The position numbers were made by a program, and so were the translations under genes. Positions 1 to 7,894 of a stretch of DNA of 64,000 bases are shown here, piece by piece. The notes under the pieces are model-generated. The model saw nothing but the letters and a program-made list of their open reading frames with translations. It made no database searches and was not told where the DNA came from. How positions within the stretch are numbered: the first letter of the stretch is position 1; each line of letters starts with the position of its first letter. The DNA lies in assembly GCF_004138135.1 (NCBI RefSeq), contig NZ_RYFD01000002.1, forward strand, positions 157,945 through 221,944, written 5' to 3'. Source of the stretch: Candidatus Oscillochloris fontis (GTDB lineage: Bacteria > Chloroflexota > Chloroflexia > Chloroflexales > Chloroflexaceae).

Positions 1-28
1 CGACGAAACGCTCCATCGTTGCATCCAT
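1..28 (-). CDS. 5' end of an unidentified gene (cut by window edge)
   Basis: Only the first nine codons (MDATMERFV) are visible, so the product cannot be named. The start is supported by a strong Shine-Dalgarno sequence (AGGAGG, about six bases upstream) and by a consensus promoter and a palindrome further upstream on the same strand. The palindrome resembles operators of the CsoR/CstR family, so the gene may belong to copper or reactive-sulfur handling; that is inference from the operator alone. Confidence 0.6.
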
Positions 29-49
29 GCCGTTCCTCCTCTGTTGAGC

Positions 50-66
50 ATACCCCTTAGGGGTAT
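50..66. promoter_or_regulatory. CsoR/CstR-like operator palindrome
   Basis: ATACCCCTTAGGGGTAT is a near-perfect palindrome (ATACCCC-TTA-GGGGTAT). It lies between the -10 box at 84-89 and the start codon at 28, roughly 10-27 bases after the expected transcription start. Operators of CsoR-family repressors (copper CsoR, persulfide CstR) have TACCC/GGGTA half-sites like these. Which ligand is sensed cannot be told from the site. Confidence 0.55.
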
Positions 67-83
67 GTAATTGATATACAGAT

Positions 84-113
84 ATTATAAGTATGAGATC
101 TCATATATGTCAA
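84..113 (-). promoter_or_regulatory. sigma70-type promoter
   Basis: On the minus strand TTGACA (108-113) and TATAAT (84-89) are separated by 18 bases. It reads toward the gene starting at 28 and has the palindrome at 50-66 just downstream, an arrangement suited to repression. Confidence 0.7.
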
Positions 114-140
114 TGTTGCATAAAAAAGTACAAAAAAAGC

Positions 141-194
141 CCATTTTACTGGACATGCAACCCCAATTACGGGTGTAGCATCCCAATAAAATGG
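141..194. repeat. imperfect inverted repeat in AT-rich intergenic DNA
   Basis: CCATTTTACTGGACATGC (141-158) is nearly complementary to GCATCCCAATAAAATGG (178-194), with a 19-base loop. It lies in the gap between the leftmost promoter and the purD-like stop codon at 273. No gene is seen in 114-272. It may be a transcription terminator or a remnant of a small element. Confidence 0.4.
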
Positions 195-272
195 ACACCA
201 AGCGGGCTAGTCTGGCTATCCAACAACCAAAATAATAGGTAGCGGCAAGGATCGAAGCGAAAGAGCGAACCG

Positions 273-1607
273 TCACCGAAACTCGTGGCTCCCCACATCA
301 TCGCGATAGATGCGACCGGGGAAACTGATTCGCTCGGCGTTGAGCAACACCCGCCCGCGTGCGCCATTCAGGGTTGCCCCCAGGCCCACCACCGTCACCA
401 CATGCCCGCCGGTCATGGTGGTATCGGGCACCGCCGTGCCACCCCCCATGAGCAAGTTGTTGAACATTCCCGTCCCCGTGCGGGCTACTGGGGTATAACG
501 CAGCGCCGCCGGGTTATGGGTCTGGTTGTGGAAGACGAGCACCCCCTCGTCTATATCGGTCAGACCACGAATGGCCCCACCGACCCCAAAGTGGTTGGGG
601 TAGCCCTGAGCCACCAGCGCGATCCCCACGCTGGCCTCGTCGCGCCAGTGAAGGGGGGGGATCTGGTGCAGTTTGCGGTTAATCGCGGCCTCGATTATTG
701 GCACCAGATCGTCTTTGAGGCGCGGCAGCACCACCTGGGCCTCCATGTCACGCAGGCTACAGCGGAGCGTCGTAATCCGTGGCCCCTGATCGGTGATGAT
801 GCAGTCTACCCCCAAGACACCCCAGTAGGGCAAGTTCTCTTGACTCAGCGCGGCCACAATCGGGCGGATGAGATGGGTGTGCATGTGGGTACCGAGGCGT
901 TGGGCATAGCTGGAGTTGCCGGTGATCGCGCCCATTCCCGGTGCCCAGGTGCTCTCTGGGGTTGCATCCAGACGATCATAGATGCGTACCGGCAGTAAGG
1001 GCAAGGCGGTGCTACCGTCTATGATCGCCGAGAAGCTGACGCTAATTCCACTCAGGTACTCTTCAATGACCACCCCATGGCTACTACTCTCGATTGGGCG
1101 GTTAATGAAGAGGGTACGTAAGCCCTCCAACGCCGCGTAGCGATCATGGTACACCCCGCCGCCACCCGCCGGGTGATCCGCCTTAAGCACCACCGGCAAA
1201 TTCTGGCTGGCCAAGTACTTTTCGGCGTTCGAGAGGCTAGTGAAGGTGCGCCCGCGTGCGGTGGGCAGGCCGTAGCGTTGTAGAAATTCCTTGGCGTAAC
1301 AGCGGCTCCATTCGAGCCGCGTGCCACGTTGCGAAGCACCAAAGACCCCCATGTGCATAGAGACGACTTCGTCTACCATGCCGATCCACAGACTACCGCT
1401 CTCGGCAGGGACGATCATGTCGATCTGTTCGCTAAAGGCCCAGCGCGCCACTTCGGACGGCTGGCTCAGATCCAGGTCTACTTGGGGAGCCAGCAGACCG
1501 GCCCCGCCATTCCCCGGCGCACAGAAGATTTCGGCGTTGGGGCTGGAGAAGAGTTTCCAGACCAGCGCGTGGGTTCGACCGTCACTGCCAAGAACGAGTA
1601 TTTTCAT
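273..1607 (-). CDS. PurD-like phosphoribosylamine-glycine ligase homologue, active site altered
   Basis: Over its 444 residues this aligns with PurD (GAR synthetase, the second step of purine synthesis). Visible family features are the N-terminus [15 protein letters not shown], the ATP-grasp lysine in VVLKAD (142) and the block QVVLPRL (291-297). Several signature blocks are changed. GLAAGKGV has become HPAGGGGV, and GPNTGGMGA has become STWAPGMGA. The metal-binding block, EFNVRFGDPE in E. coli PurD, reads [10 protein letters not shown] (280-289), so the Glu and Asn metal ligands are Thr280 and Arg282. It overlaps folD by 4 bp as the last gene of fchA-folD-purD. It could be a paralogue with another role, or inactive; a standard purD may exist elsewhere. 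Confidence 0.75.
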   Translation of the reverse strand: MKILVLGSDGRTHALVWKLFSSPNAEIFCAPGNGGAGLLAPQVDLDLSQPSEVARWAFSEQIDMIVPAESGSLWIGMVDEVVSMHMGVFGASQRGTRLEWSRCYAKEFLQRYGLPTARGRTFTSLSNAEKYLASQNLPVVLKADHPAGGGGVYHDRYAALEGLRTLFINRPIESSSHGVVIEEYLSGISVSFSAIIDGSTALPLLPVRIYDRLDATPESTWAPGMGAITGNSSYAQRLGTHMHTHLIRPIVAALSQENLPYWGVLGVDCIITDQGPRITTLRCSLRDMEAQVVLPRLKDDLVPIIEAAINRKLHQIPPLHWRDEASVGIALVAQGYPNHFGVGGAIRGLTDIDEGVLVFHNQTHNPAALRYTPVARTGTGMFNNLLMGGGTAVPDTTMTGGHVVTVVGLGATLNGARGRVLLNAERISFPGRIYRDDVGSHEFR

Positions 1608-2461
1608 AGGTGGTGTAGGGTATGTGCTGCGGCAACCAAGTTGCGCATCAGCATGACATTGGTCATTGGGCCGGTGCCGCCCGGTACCGGAGTGATCGCC
1701 CCGGCAACTTCAGCACTCGCGGCAAAATCCACATCGCCCACCAAACTCCCGTCGGCCCCCACATTGGTGCCGAAGTCCACCACGACTGCGCCGGGGCGGA
1801 GCATATCCGCCGTGACCAAGCCGGGGCGCCCGGCGGCCACACAGACGATCTCGCATTCGCGCAGCACCGCGCCAAGGTCGGGGGTGCGCGAGTGGCAGAC
1901 GGTGACGGTCGCATCGGCTTGGATGAGCAATTGGGCCATGGGCCGCCCCACAATTGCCGAGCGTCCCACCACAGCGGCGCGCTTCCCACGCAACTCGATC
2001 TGATAGTGGCGCAGCAACTCCATCCCCCCGGCGGGCGTGTTAGCCACCAGGGCATCGCGGCCCTGCGCCAGTAACCCGGCATTGATCGGGTGAACCCCGT
2101 CAACATCTTTGCGGTGGTCAATCTGCATGATCGCCGCGTTGGCATTCAGAGGGGCCGGAAGCGGGAGCTGGAGCAAGATCCCATCTACTTCGTGATCCGC
2201 ATTGAGCGCGGTGATGTGTGCCTCTAGCTCGGCCTGTGTCGTTTCGGGTGCCAGGGCAATCAGGCGGAACCCCGCGCCCAGCGTTGCGCACAACTTCTCG
2301 ATACTGCGTACATACCGAGTTGATGCAGCATCACCCAGCACCTGCACCACCGCCAAGCCAGGGGCGCGACCAAGTGCGGTACTCAGATTGGCGATCTCGG
2401 TCTGGGTGGCGGTGCGCAGTTCTTGGGCTAGCGCACGGCCATCAAGGATCGTGGCAGTCAT
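1604..2461 (-). CDS. folD: FolD-type methylene-THF dehydrogenase, cyclohydrolase lysine missing
   Basis: The 285-aa length and sequence fit bifunctional FolD, which oxidises 5,10-methylene-THF with NADP and hydrolyses the methenyl form to 10-formyl-THF. Conserved blocks are [32 protein letters not shown] and [10 protein letters not shown]. The motif around Tyr50 reads YVRSIEK where E. coli has YVASKRK, an ungapped alignment, so the catalytic lysine of YxxxK is Ile54; Lys56 remains. Loss of that lysine in other FolD proteins abolishes the cyclohydrolase reaction. The gene lies 36 bp downstream of an FchA-type cyclohydrolase/cyclodeaminase, which could replace the lost activity, and overlaps the purD-like gene. 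Confidence 0.9.
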   Translation of the reverse strand: MTATILDGRALAQELRTATQTEIANLSTALGRAPGLAVVQVLGDAASTRYVRSIEKLCATLGAGFRLIALAPETTQAELEAHITALNADHEVDGILLQLPLPAPLNANAAIMQIDHRKDVDGVHPINAGLLAQGRDALVANTPAGGMELLRHYQIELRGKRAAVVGRSAIVGRPMAQLLIQADATVTVCHSRTPDLGAVLRECEIVCVAAGRPGLVTADMLRPGAVVVDFGTNVGADGSLVGDVDFAASAEVAGAITPVPGGTGPMTNVMLMRNLVAAAHTLHHL

Positions 2462-2497
2462 ACGTACAATCTCATCTCCACAAATGGGCCGTAGCCC

Positions 2498-3136
2498 TTA
2501 CTGATTGATTCGCTGGCGAACAATCGCCAAAATCCCCTCGGCCTCTTCGCCCAACCCGACGCTCAGATCTTCAAGCTGGGCGCGGGTTTCGCGCACAAAG
2601 ATCGTATCCTCAAGCCCGGCGAGATTGATCTCCACATTGAGGATAGCGCTCTGCACGGTGGCACGGGCGAGGAGTGCCGCCACCCCCACATCACTCACGA
2701 TCAGGCGGGCGCAACGGTTGGAGAGCGAGGTGCAGAGTGGGATGATCGCCGCTGCTGCCTGGGCGATGCGCAGTGGAACATCCGCCGCACTACGGGTCAC
2801 CTGCTGGATAGCCGCTTTGCGGGTCGCCGCATCGGCATCGGTGGTGCGCGGCAGCTTGTAGGCTGCCGAAAGCCGCCCAAAGACCTCGATATCGGCCTGG
2901 GCTAAGTCCTGAAGTTCCCGGCGTAATGCTTCGGAACGATCATGGATGCCACGAACTTCGTCTTCGATCTCGGCGAATTGCTTCTTGCCAATGGTGAGCG
3001 AACAGACCATACTGACCAGACCAGCCGCCATTGCGCCACTGGTTCCGGCGACACTCCCTCCACCAGGTGTGGGTGCGCTCGATGCTAAGGCATCCAGGAA
3101 GGTTGCAATACTCTGTTCGTTGAGGTTCTCTGTCAT
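2498..3136 (-). CDS. fchA: FchA-type methenyl-THF cyclohydrolase / formimino-THF cyclodeaminase family
   Basis: A 212-aa, mostly helical protein with the family signature PTPGGGSVAG near residue 22. Relatives are the cyclodeaminase half of FTCD and the FchA methenyl-THF cyclohydrolase of methylotrophs and acetogens. No histidine-utilisation gene is nearby, and the next gene is a FolD lacking its cyclohydrolase lysine, so the cyclohydrolase role is more likely than deamination. The start at 3136 has GAGGAA upstream and a -10 box (TATAAT on the minus strand, 3185-3190). It is the first gene of the operon. Confidence 0.85.
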   Translation of the reverse strand: MTENLNEQSIATFLDALASSAPTPGGGSVAGTSGAMAAGLVSMVCSLTIGKKQFAEIEDEVRGIHDRSEALRRELQDLAQADIEVFGRLSAAYKLPRTTDADAATRKAAIQQVTRSAADVPLRIAQAAAAIIPLCTSLSNRCARLIVSDVGVAALLARATVQSAILNVEINLAGLEDTIFVRETRAQLEDLSVGLGEEAEGILAIVRQRINQ

Positions 3137-3288
3137 GGTACTCAGTTCCTCTTCTGCTGCCGAACGCTGCGGCTGACGCCTTTCATTATAGCAGGCTATG
3201 ACAAGGTGATACCGCCCCTATGACACAAAAAGCATGCTACACTGCATGTTGTCTGATGTCCCAAGTATCAAAAATCTCTCGAAATGAT

Positions 3289-4422
3289 ATGATTCTCATC
3301 TTTGTGGGAAGTGGTGGGGGCGCAACTGCCACCGCCGCCGCTGCCACCGCTGCCACCGCCGCCGCTGCCGGTCGCCGCGCTCTGATCGCCAGTGTTGGTC
3401 CGTCACATAGCATTCACGCTCTGGTGGGGGTGGCTTCGGCTACTGCGCCGCATCCGATTGCACCGGGGCTAGATTTTTGGACTCTTGATGCGCTCAACGA
3501 TCTGAGTGCGGTCTGGGGTGAATTACGCAATCGGGTGAGTACCCTGGCCAACTTGCCGATCAATGGCGATGAATTGCCGATCATTCCGGGGAGTGATCTC
3601 TTTTTGGCCGTGGCGCGTTTGCGATTGATGGCGGCGAACTATGATCTGATCTGTCTTGATGCTGGCCATCACGATAGCCTCCTGCGAGCGCTCGTGGTGC
3701 CCGACACCTTCCGTTGGGTGGTGCGCTTGCTTTTGGGGCTAGATCGTGGCCCTGGTCGTTCGAGTGCTTCGATCTCGCGGGCGTTGTTACCAAGTGCGCT
3801 CATGCCCTTCGACTGGATCGCGCAGGTGCAGGATGCCCGCGTTCAGTTGGAACACCTGCGTGATGAGACGGTCAATCCGGCGGCCTTGCGGGTGCGCTAC
3901 GTGTTACGTCCCGACCGCAGCGGGCTAGAAGAGGCGCTCAACGCACTGCCGGCCATCCAGCTCTTTGGCTTACTGGTCGAGCAGATCATTGCTGGCCCGC
4001 TCCTTCCCGAAGGGGTGTTGGCACTTGGCCCACTCATCGCCGAGCAGCGCCAGGTTCTAGCGGATGTGGCGCGGTTCTGGGGCGGGTTGCCCCTGCGCCG
4101 CCTTGAAGCTGCGGCGACCCCCGGTAGTGTACCGGGGCTGGCCACCTTGGGTGCCGCGCTCTACCCCGATGGCCAAGTTATTCCCACGCAGGATGCCGTT
4201 CCTCCGCTGCGTGTGGTCGGGCCACCCGATCCCCACGTGGCGATCGATCTGCCCGGTCTGCGCCGCGAGGCACTGGGGCTTACCGTCAGTGGCGACGAGT
4301 TGATTGTGCGCGCCGGGCCATATCGCCGCCACATCCTGATGCCAGAGGGGCTACGCGATGGAACCGCGATCCGTGCGGCACGTCAGGGCGATACCCTGAT
4401 TGTGCGCCCGCGAACAGGGTAG
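3289..4422 (+). CDS. ArsA-family protein with degenerate P-loop and HSP20-like C-terminus
   Basis: The protein has the layout of ArsA/GET3-type ATPases, but the nucleotide-binding loop is eroded. The usual GKGGVGKTT is GSGGGATAT, with both signature lysines gone, and the following DPAHS-type motif reads GPSHS. The last 65 residues (from DPHVAIDLPG) resemble the HSP20-like domain at the end of bacterial ArsA proteins. The stretch after the P-loop is almost all Ala/Thr. I chose the ATG at 3289, which puts MILIFVGSGGG at the N-terminus as in the family; the frame is open back to 3220 and no Shine-Dalgarno is clear. It is transcribed away from fchA. An ATP-independent scaffold or chaperone role is possible but unproven. 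Confidence 0.65.
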   Translation: MILIFVGSGGGATATAAAATAATAAAAGRRALIASVGPSHSIHALVGVASATAPHPIAPGLDFWTLDALNDLSAVWGELRNRVSTLANLPINGDELPIIPGSDLFLAVARLRLMAANYDLICLDAGHHDSLLRALVVPDTFRWVVRLLLGLDRGPGRSSASISRALLPSALMPFDWIAQVQDARVQLEHLRDETVNPAALRVRYVLRPDRSGLEEALNALPAIQLFGLLVEQIIAGPLLPEGVLALGPLIAEQRQVLADVARFWGGLPLRRLEAAATPGSVPGLATLGAALYPDGQVIPTQDAVPPLRVVGPPDPHVAIDLPGLRREALGLTVSGDELIVRAGPYRRHILMPEGLRDGTAIRAARQGDTLIVRPRTG

Positions 4423-4428
4423 TCATGG

Positions 4429-4472
4429 GTACCTGTTCACAGTTTCTATTTACCCCAAGGGTGAATAGTTAC
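4429..4472. repeat. deletion derivative of the GTAAC/GTTAC palindromic element
   Basis: GTACCTGTTCACAG at the left and GGTGAATAGTTAC at the right are the two ends of the family-1 element with the whole GACGCAAAG core missing (44 bp). It directly abuts the 8-bp duplication of the full copy at 4481-4617. Confidence 0.7.
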
Positions 4473-4480
4473 AGGGATTG

Positions 4481-4617
4481 GTAACTGTTCACACTTCTCC
4501 TAGCTTCCAGTTTTTGACGCAAAGACGCAGAGGCGCAAAGCCTGCAACAAAACCTTTGCGTCCTTGCGCCTTTGCGTCAATACAAGATTTCTATTTACCC
4601 CAAGTGTGAATAGTTAC
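4481..4617. repeat. family-1 MITE-like element with 8-bp target duplication
   Basis: 137 bp, starting GTAACTGTTCACAC and ending GTGTGAATAGTTAC, with a long imperfect internal palindrome (GACGCAAAGACGC against GCGCCTTTGCGTC). AGGGATTG occurs immediately on both sides (4473-4480 and 4618-4625), as expected of a transposition-generated duplication. It codes for nothing. Confidence 0.85.
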
Positions 4618-4631
4618 AGGGATTGGAGATG

Positions 4632-4660
4632 TTGCGCCGATAGCGGATATCGGCTATACT
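4632..4660 (+). promoter_or_regulatory. promoter of rpsU
   Basis: TTGCGC (4632-4637), a 17-base spacer and TATACT (4655-4660). It would give a leader of about 180 nt before the rpsU start at 4846. I recognise no riboswitch or other gene in the leader. Confidence 0.55.
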
Positions 4661-4845
4661 ACGCAACGGTGTTCGCGGGCAGCTCTGCCCATCTGCAATC
4701 GGGGCCACACCAAATCCACGGTAAAGGGGGTGAGCAGAACGTATCGGTAGAAGGCGTATCGGGTCGGGGCGGTGCCCCACGCCAGTACCAGACCTGAGCC
4801 AGTTGGCTAAACCAGCGGTTCGTTCCCTACCGAACGTGCAGAGCG

Positions 4846-5037
4846 ATGAAAGTTGAGCGTCGTGACGGTGAGACAGTCGAGCAGCTGATCCGCCGATTCA
4901 ATAAGGGCGTCGTCTCCGAGCGCATCACGAAGACCTTCCGCGAGAAGATGCACTTCGTCTCGAAGAGCGAGCAGCGCAAAGAGAAGCGCCGCCGCGCTGA
5001 GCGCAACCGGCGTAAGAAGATCTCGAAGGGTTTCTAA
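4846..5037 (+). CDS. rpsU: 30S ribosomal protein S21
   Basis: The 63-residue product matches S21 in length and in its layout: acidic/polar start (MKVERRDGETVEQLIRRFNK), middle helix, then a very basic tail (RKEKRRRAERNRRKK). S21 binds the 30S platform and assists translation initiation. The gene is monocistronic: it has its own promoter and is closed by a strong terminator at 5050-5094. The Shine-Dalgarno is weak (AGAG). Confidence 0.95.
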   Translation: MKVERRDGETVEQLIRRFNKGVVSERITKTFREKMHFVSKSEQRKEKRRRAERNRRKKISKGF

Positions 5038-5049
5038 CCCAACTTTCAG

Positions 5050-5094
5050 ACGGCATGGGCTGGCGAGTAACACTCGCCCCTATGCCGTTTTGTT
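5050..5094 (+). terminator. intrinsic terminator after rpsU
   Basis: ACGGCAT...GGCGAGT loops back to ACTCGCC...ATGCCGT and is followed by TTTGTT. It begins 13 bases after the rpsU stop. Confidence 0.85.
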
Positions 5095-5165
5095 ATGTCC
5101 AGTTACACTTGATACCCCATGCTATAATGGCGATCCATACAACATGTTAAGGATGATAAAGACCC

Positions 5166-6251
5166 ATGTTCGATAAACTTTTGAGTGTCGTCGCTCGTTA
5201 TGACGAGCTTGGCGAACTGATGGCCCAACCAGAGGTGGTTCATAACCACACGCTGCTTCAGCAATATGCACGAGAACAGCGCGAATTGGAGGCAGTTGTC
5301 AATGCCTTTCGTGAGTATCAGCATGCCCGGCAAGCCGCCGAAGAGGCGCATGCGATGCTGAACGAGAGTGGCAGCGAGCCAGAACTGCGCGAGATGGCCC
5401 ATGAGGAATTGGAGAGCCAGCGCACGCGCATCACCCAGCTTGAAGAAGAGATAAAGCTGCTGCTCCTTCCGCGTGATCCCAATGATGCCAAGGATGTGAT
5501 CATCGAGATCCGCCAGGGCGAAGGTGGCGATGAAGCGGCGCTCTTTGCGGCCGATCTCTACCGGATGTATGTGCGTTATGCTGAACTACGTGGCTGGCGG
5601 GTTGAGGTTGATAGTATCACCGATAACGGGATCGGCGGCTTCAAAGAGGCGGTCTTTGAGATCCGGGGTGAGAATGCCTACAGCCAACTCAAGTACGAGG
5701 GCGGTGTCCACCGTGTGCAGCGCGTCCCTGCCACCGAGGCGCGTGGGCGTATCCACACCTCCACCGCCACGGTTGCGGTAATGCCAGAGGTGGAGCCGAC
5801 GGTGATTGATATTAAGGACGAGGATGTACGCACCGATGTCTTCCGCAGTGGTGGCCACGGTGGCCAGGGCGTGAATACGACCGACTCGGCGGTGCGGCTG
5901 GTCTATCGGGGTGGTACGCCGGATGAGATCGTGGTGACGTGTCAGGATGGCCGCTCGCAGATCAAGAACCGCGAGAAGGCCATGTCGGTGCTGCGCGCCA
6001 AGCTCTATGCGCGGGAGCAAGAGAAGCAGCAGCGTGCCCAAGGTGCATCGCGGTTGGCTCAGGTGGGTACCGGCGAGCGCGCCGAAAAGATCCGCACCTA
6101 CAACTTCCCCCAGGATCGCATCACCGATCATCGGATTGGCCAGAACTTCTCCAATTTGCCGGGTGTTTTGGCCGGTGGGTTGGACAAGATCATTGATGCG
6201 TTGATCGTTTATGATAATGCCGAGCGCTTACAGGCATCAGGGATCGCATAG
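5166..6251 (+). CDS. prfA: peptide chain release factor 1
   Basis: A 361-aa class-I release factor. The catalytic GGQ is in SGGHGGQGVNTTDSAVRL, and the stop-codon recognition tripeptide is PAT (in QRVPATEARG), the RF1 type that reads UAA/UAG rather than the SPF of RF2. After GGQ there is Gly where many bacteria have His. A TATAAT box lies at 5123-5128 and AAGGATG precedes the start. No prmC methyltransferase follows; the next gene is add. Confidence 0.95.
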   Translation: MFDKLLSVVARYDELGELMAQPEVVHNHTLLQQYAREQRELEAVVNAFREYQHARQAAEEAHAMLNESGSEPELREMAHEELESQRTRITQLEEEIKLLLLPRDPNDAKDVIIEIRQGEGGDEAALFAADLYRMYVRYAELRGWRVEVDSITDNGIGGFKEAVFEIRGENAYSQLKYEGGVHRVQRVPATEARGRIHTSTATVAVMPEVEPTVIDIKDEDVRTDVFRSGGHGGQGVNTTDSAVRLVYRGGTPDEIVVTCQDGRSQIKNREKAMSVLRAKLYAREQEKQQRAQGASRLAQVGTGERAEKIRTYNFPQDRITDHRIGQNFSNLPGVLAGGLDKIIDALIVYDNAERLQASGIA

Positions 6252-6306
6252 AGCACCCAATGCTCCAGCGGGTCAGTAATGCTGAGGGAAACGGCGTAGC
6301 GCCACA

Positions 6307-6357
6307 TGGCTTCGACAAGCTCAGCCAGCGGCGCGGTGGCTGAGCTTGCCGAAGCCA
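6307..6357. repeat. short inverted repeat (TGGCTTCGACAAGCTCAGCC type)
   Basis: TGGCTTCGACAAGCTCAGCC is followed after about 11 bases by its complement GGCTGAGCTTGCCGAAGCCA (one mismatch). It fills part of the 244-bp gap between prfA and add. Similar palindromes recur in many bacterial genomes. It lacks a T-run, so a terminator role is uncertain. Confidence 0.6.
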
Positions 6358-6495
6358 CCGCAATCGCTCGGAATGACCAACTACTACCGATAATTCGCCT
6401 TATCGGCGTGAGAAGCAAGCAGCATAGGGAGATAGCGACAACGCTATGTCCCTTTTTTGCCCCCAACGCCAAGGTACGCACGAAGGAGGAACAGT

Positions 6496-7536
6496 GTGCT
6501 GACCGCAGAACTCGATGAGTTTATTGTGCGGATGCCGAAGGTGGAACTCCATCTGCACCTTGAGGGTTCGATAACGCCCCAGACGTTGCTCGATCTGGCC
6601 CAGCAGAATAACTTCGATCTCCCCGCCCATGATGTTGCTGGGGTCGAGCAACTCTTCCACTACCAGCATTTTAGCCAGTTCATCAGCCTGTTTATGCAGA
6701 TGACCCAGGTGATTGTGCGCGGCGAAGATTTTGCCCGCCTGGCCTACGAACTGGGCAGCGACCTCGCTACCCAAAACGTCCGCTATGCCGAGGTGATGAT
6801 CTCGCCCATGCAGCACATCCGGCGCGGGATGGATCTCTACGAGGCGATCAGTGGGGCGGCGGCGGGCTTTGCCCAGGTGGCCCGCGAAACCGGCACCCAG
6901 ATCCGTATCGCCCTAGACCACGGGCGGCAGTATGGCCCCGATCTGGGTTGGCAGGTACTCGATGTGGCCCGGCGTGCCCAGCCCCTCGGCGTGGTGGGCT
7001 GGTCTATTGGCGGTAACGAGATTGACTACCCGCCCGAACCCTTCGCGGCGCTCTTCGCGGCGGCCCGCGAGGCTGGTTTGGGGCTGATGGCGCACGCCGG
7101 AGAGGTGGTGGGGCCAGCCAGTGTCTGGGGCGCGATCAATGCGTTGGGGGTACAGCGCATTGGCCACGGGGTGCGCAGTATTGAGGACCCCGCCCTGATC
7201 GCGGCGCTGATCGAGCGCGGGGTGATCCTTGATGTCTGCCCCAGTAGTAACCTGCGCACTGGCGCAGTCGCAAACTGGGAGGCGCATCCGTTACGCCAAC
7301 TCTACGATGCCGGGGTGGTTGTGACGCTCAATTCCGATGATCCGGCCTTCTTCCACACGACCATTACCGAAGAATACCGCCACGCTGTGCAGCACTTCGG
7401 GTTCACGATTGATGACCTGATCCACGTCGTGCAGAATGCTGCGGCTGCCAGCTTTTTGCCCGTTGCAGAGCGCCAGCGGCTGCATGAACGGATTGCCCAA
7501 GAGGTTGCCATGCTGCGCAGTGAGATCGGCGTTTGA
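6496..7536 (+). CDS. add: adenosine deaminase family protein
   Basis: 346 aa. It carries the metal-site motifs of adenosine deaminases: HLHLEG near the N-terminus, the catalytic MAHAGE, RIGHG, and the terminal VTLNSDDPAFF. The family deaminates adenosine to inosine in purine salvage; adenine and aminodeoxyfutalosine deaminases share these motifs, and the classical men cluster in this window argues against the futalosine role. I chose GTG at 6496 because AGGAGG (6484-6489) lies six bases upstream; the frame opens slightly earlier at 6457. The last codons overlap the -35 box of the tRNA-Leu promoter. Confidence 0.88.
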   Translation: MLTAELDEFIVRMPKVELHLHLEGSITPQTLLDLAQQNNFDLPAHDVAGVEQLFHYQHFSQFISLFMQMTQVIVRGEDFARLAYELGSDLATQNVRYAEVMISPMQHIRRGMDLYEAISGAAAGFAQVARETGTQIRIALDHGRQYGPDLGWQVLDVARRAQPLGVVGWSIGGNEIDYPPEPFAALFAAAREAGLGLMAHAGEVVGPASVWGAINALGVQRIGHGVRSIEDPALIAALIERGVILDVCPSSNLRTGAVANWEAHPLRQLYDAGVVVTLNSDDPAFFHTTITEEYRHAVQHFGFTIDDLIHVVQNAAAASFLPVAERQRLHERIAQEVAMLRSEIGV

Positions 7537-7561
7537 CAAAAGTGGGAAGGGCGACTATAAT
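7533..7561 (+). promoter_or_regulatory. promoter of the tRNA-Leu-Val-Phe cluster
   Basis: TTGACA (7533-7538), a 17-base spacer and TATAAT (7556-7561) are consensus. The -35 box shares bases with the add stop codon. Confidence 0.9.
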
Positions 7562-7575
7562 ACCGACCGTGTTAA

Positions 7576-7665
<90 letters not shown>

Positions 7666-7678
7666 TCTCATTATCTGG

Positions 7679-7754
7679 GGGCGATTAGCTCAGTTGGTAG
7701 AGCACCTCGCTTACACCGAGGTTGTCGGCGGTTCGAGCCCGTCATCGCCCACCA
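7679..7754 (+). tRNA. tRNA-Val (TAC)
   Basis: Acceptor GGGCGAT/ATCGCCC, anticodon loop CTTACAC between CCTCG and CGAGG, TTCGAGC in the T arm and encoded CCA. Confidence 0.97.
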
Positions 7755-7773
7755 GTGAGAGTGCCAGCACCAC

Positions 7774-7849
7774 GCCAAGGTAGCTCAGTTGGTAGAGCAT
7801 CGCACTGAAAATGCGAGGGTCACCAGTTCAAGTCTGGTCCTTGGCACCA
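7774..7849 (+). tRNA. tRNA-Phe (GAA)
   Basis: Acceptor GCCAAGG/CCTTGGC, anticodon loop CTGAAAA, TTCAAGT in the T arm and encoded CCA. Last tRNA of the three-gene transcript. Confidence 0.97.
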
Positions 7850-7854
7850 GCAAC

Positions 7855-7889
7855 AAGCCCCCCATCGTAACAACGATGGGGGGGCTTTG
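7855..7889. terminator. terminator between the tRNA cluster and the convergent propeller gene
   Basis: AAGCCCCCCATCGT pairs with ACGATGGGGGGCTTT around a short loop. It ends the tRNA transcript and lies just past the stop codon of the minus-strand gene at 7895, so it could serve both directions. Confidence 0.85.
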
Positions 7890-7894
7890 GGTTG

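Noticed and set aside
285..998. Plus-strand frame opposite the purD-like gene
   Set aside because: Shadow of the minus-strand ATP-grasp gene; no motif or translation signal.
4564..4797. 77-codon frame before rpsU
   Set aside because: It begins inside a family-1 repeat and overlaps the rpsU promoter; the peptide has no family features.
5111..5128. TTGATA...TATAAT before prfA as a full promoter
   Set aside because: The two boxes are only 8 bases apart; only the TATAAT is kept as a likely -10.
6307..6357. Palindrome after prfA as an intrinsic terminator
   Set aside because: No T-run follows, and similar palindromes are widespread repeats.
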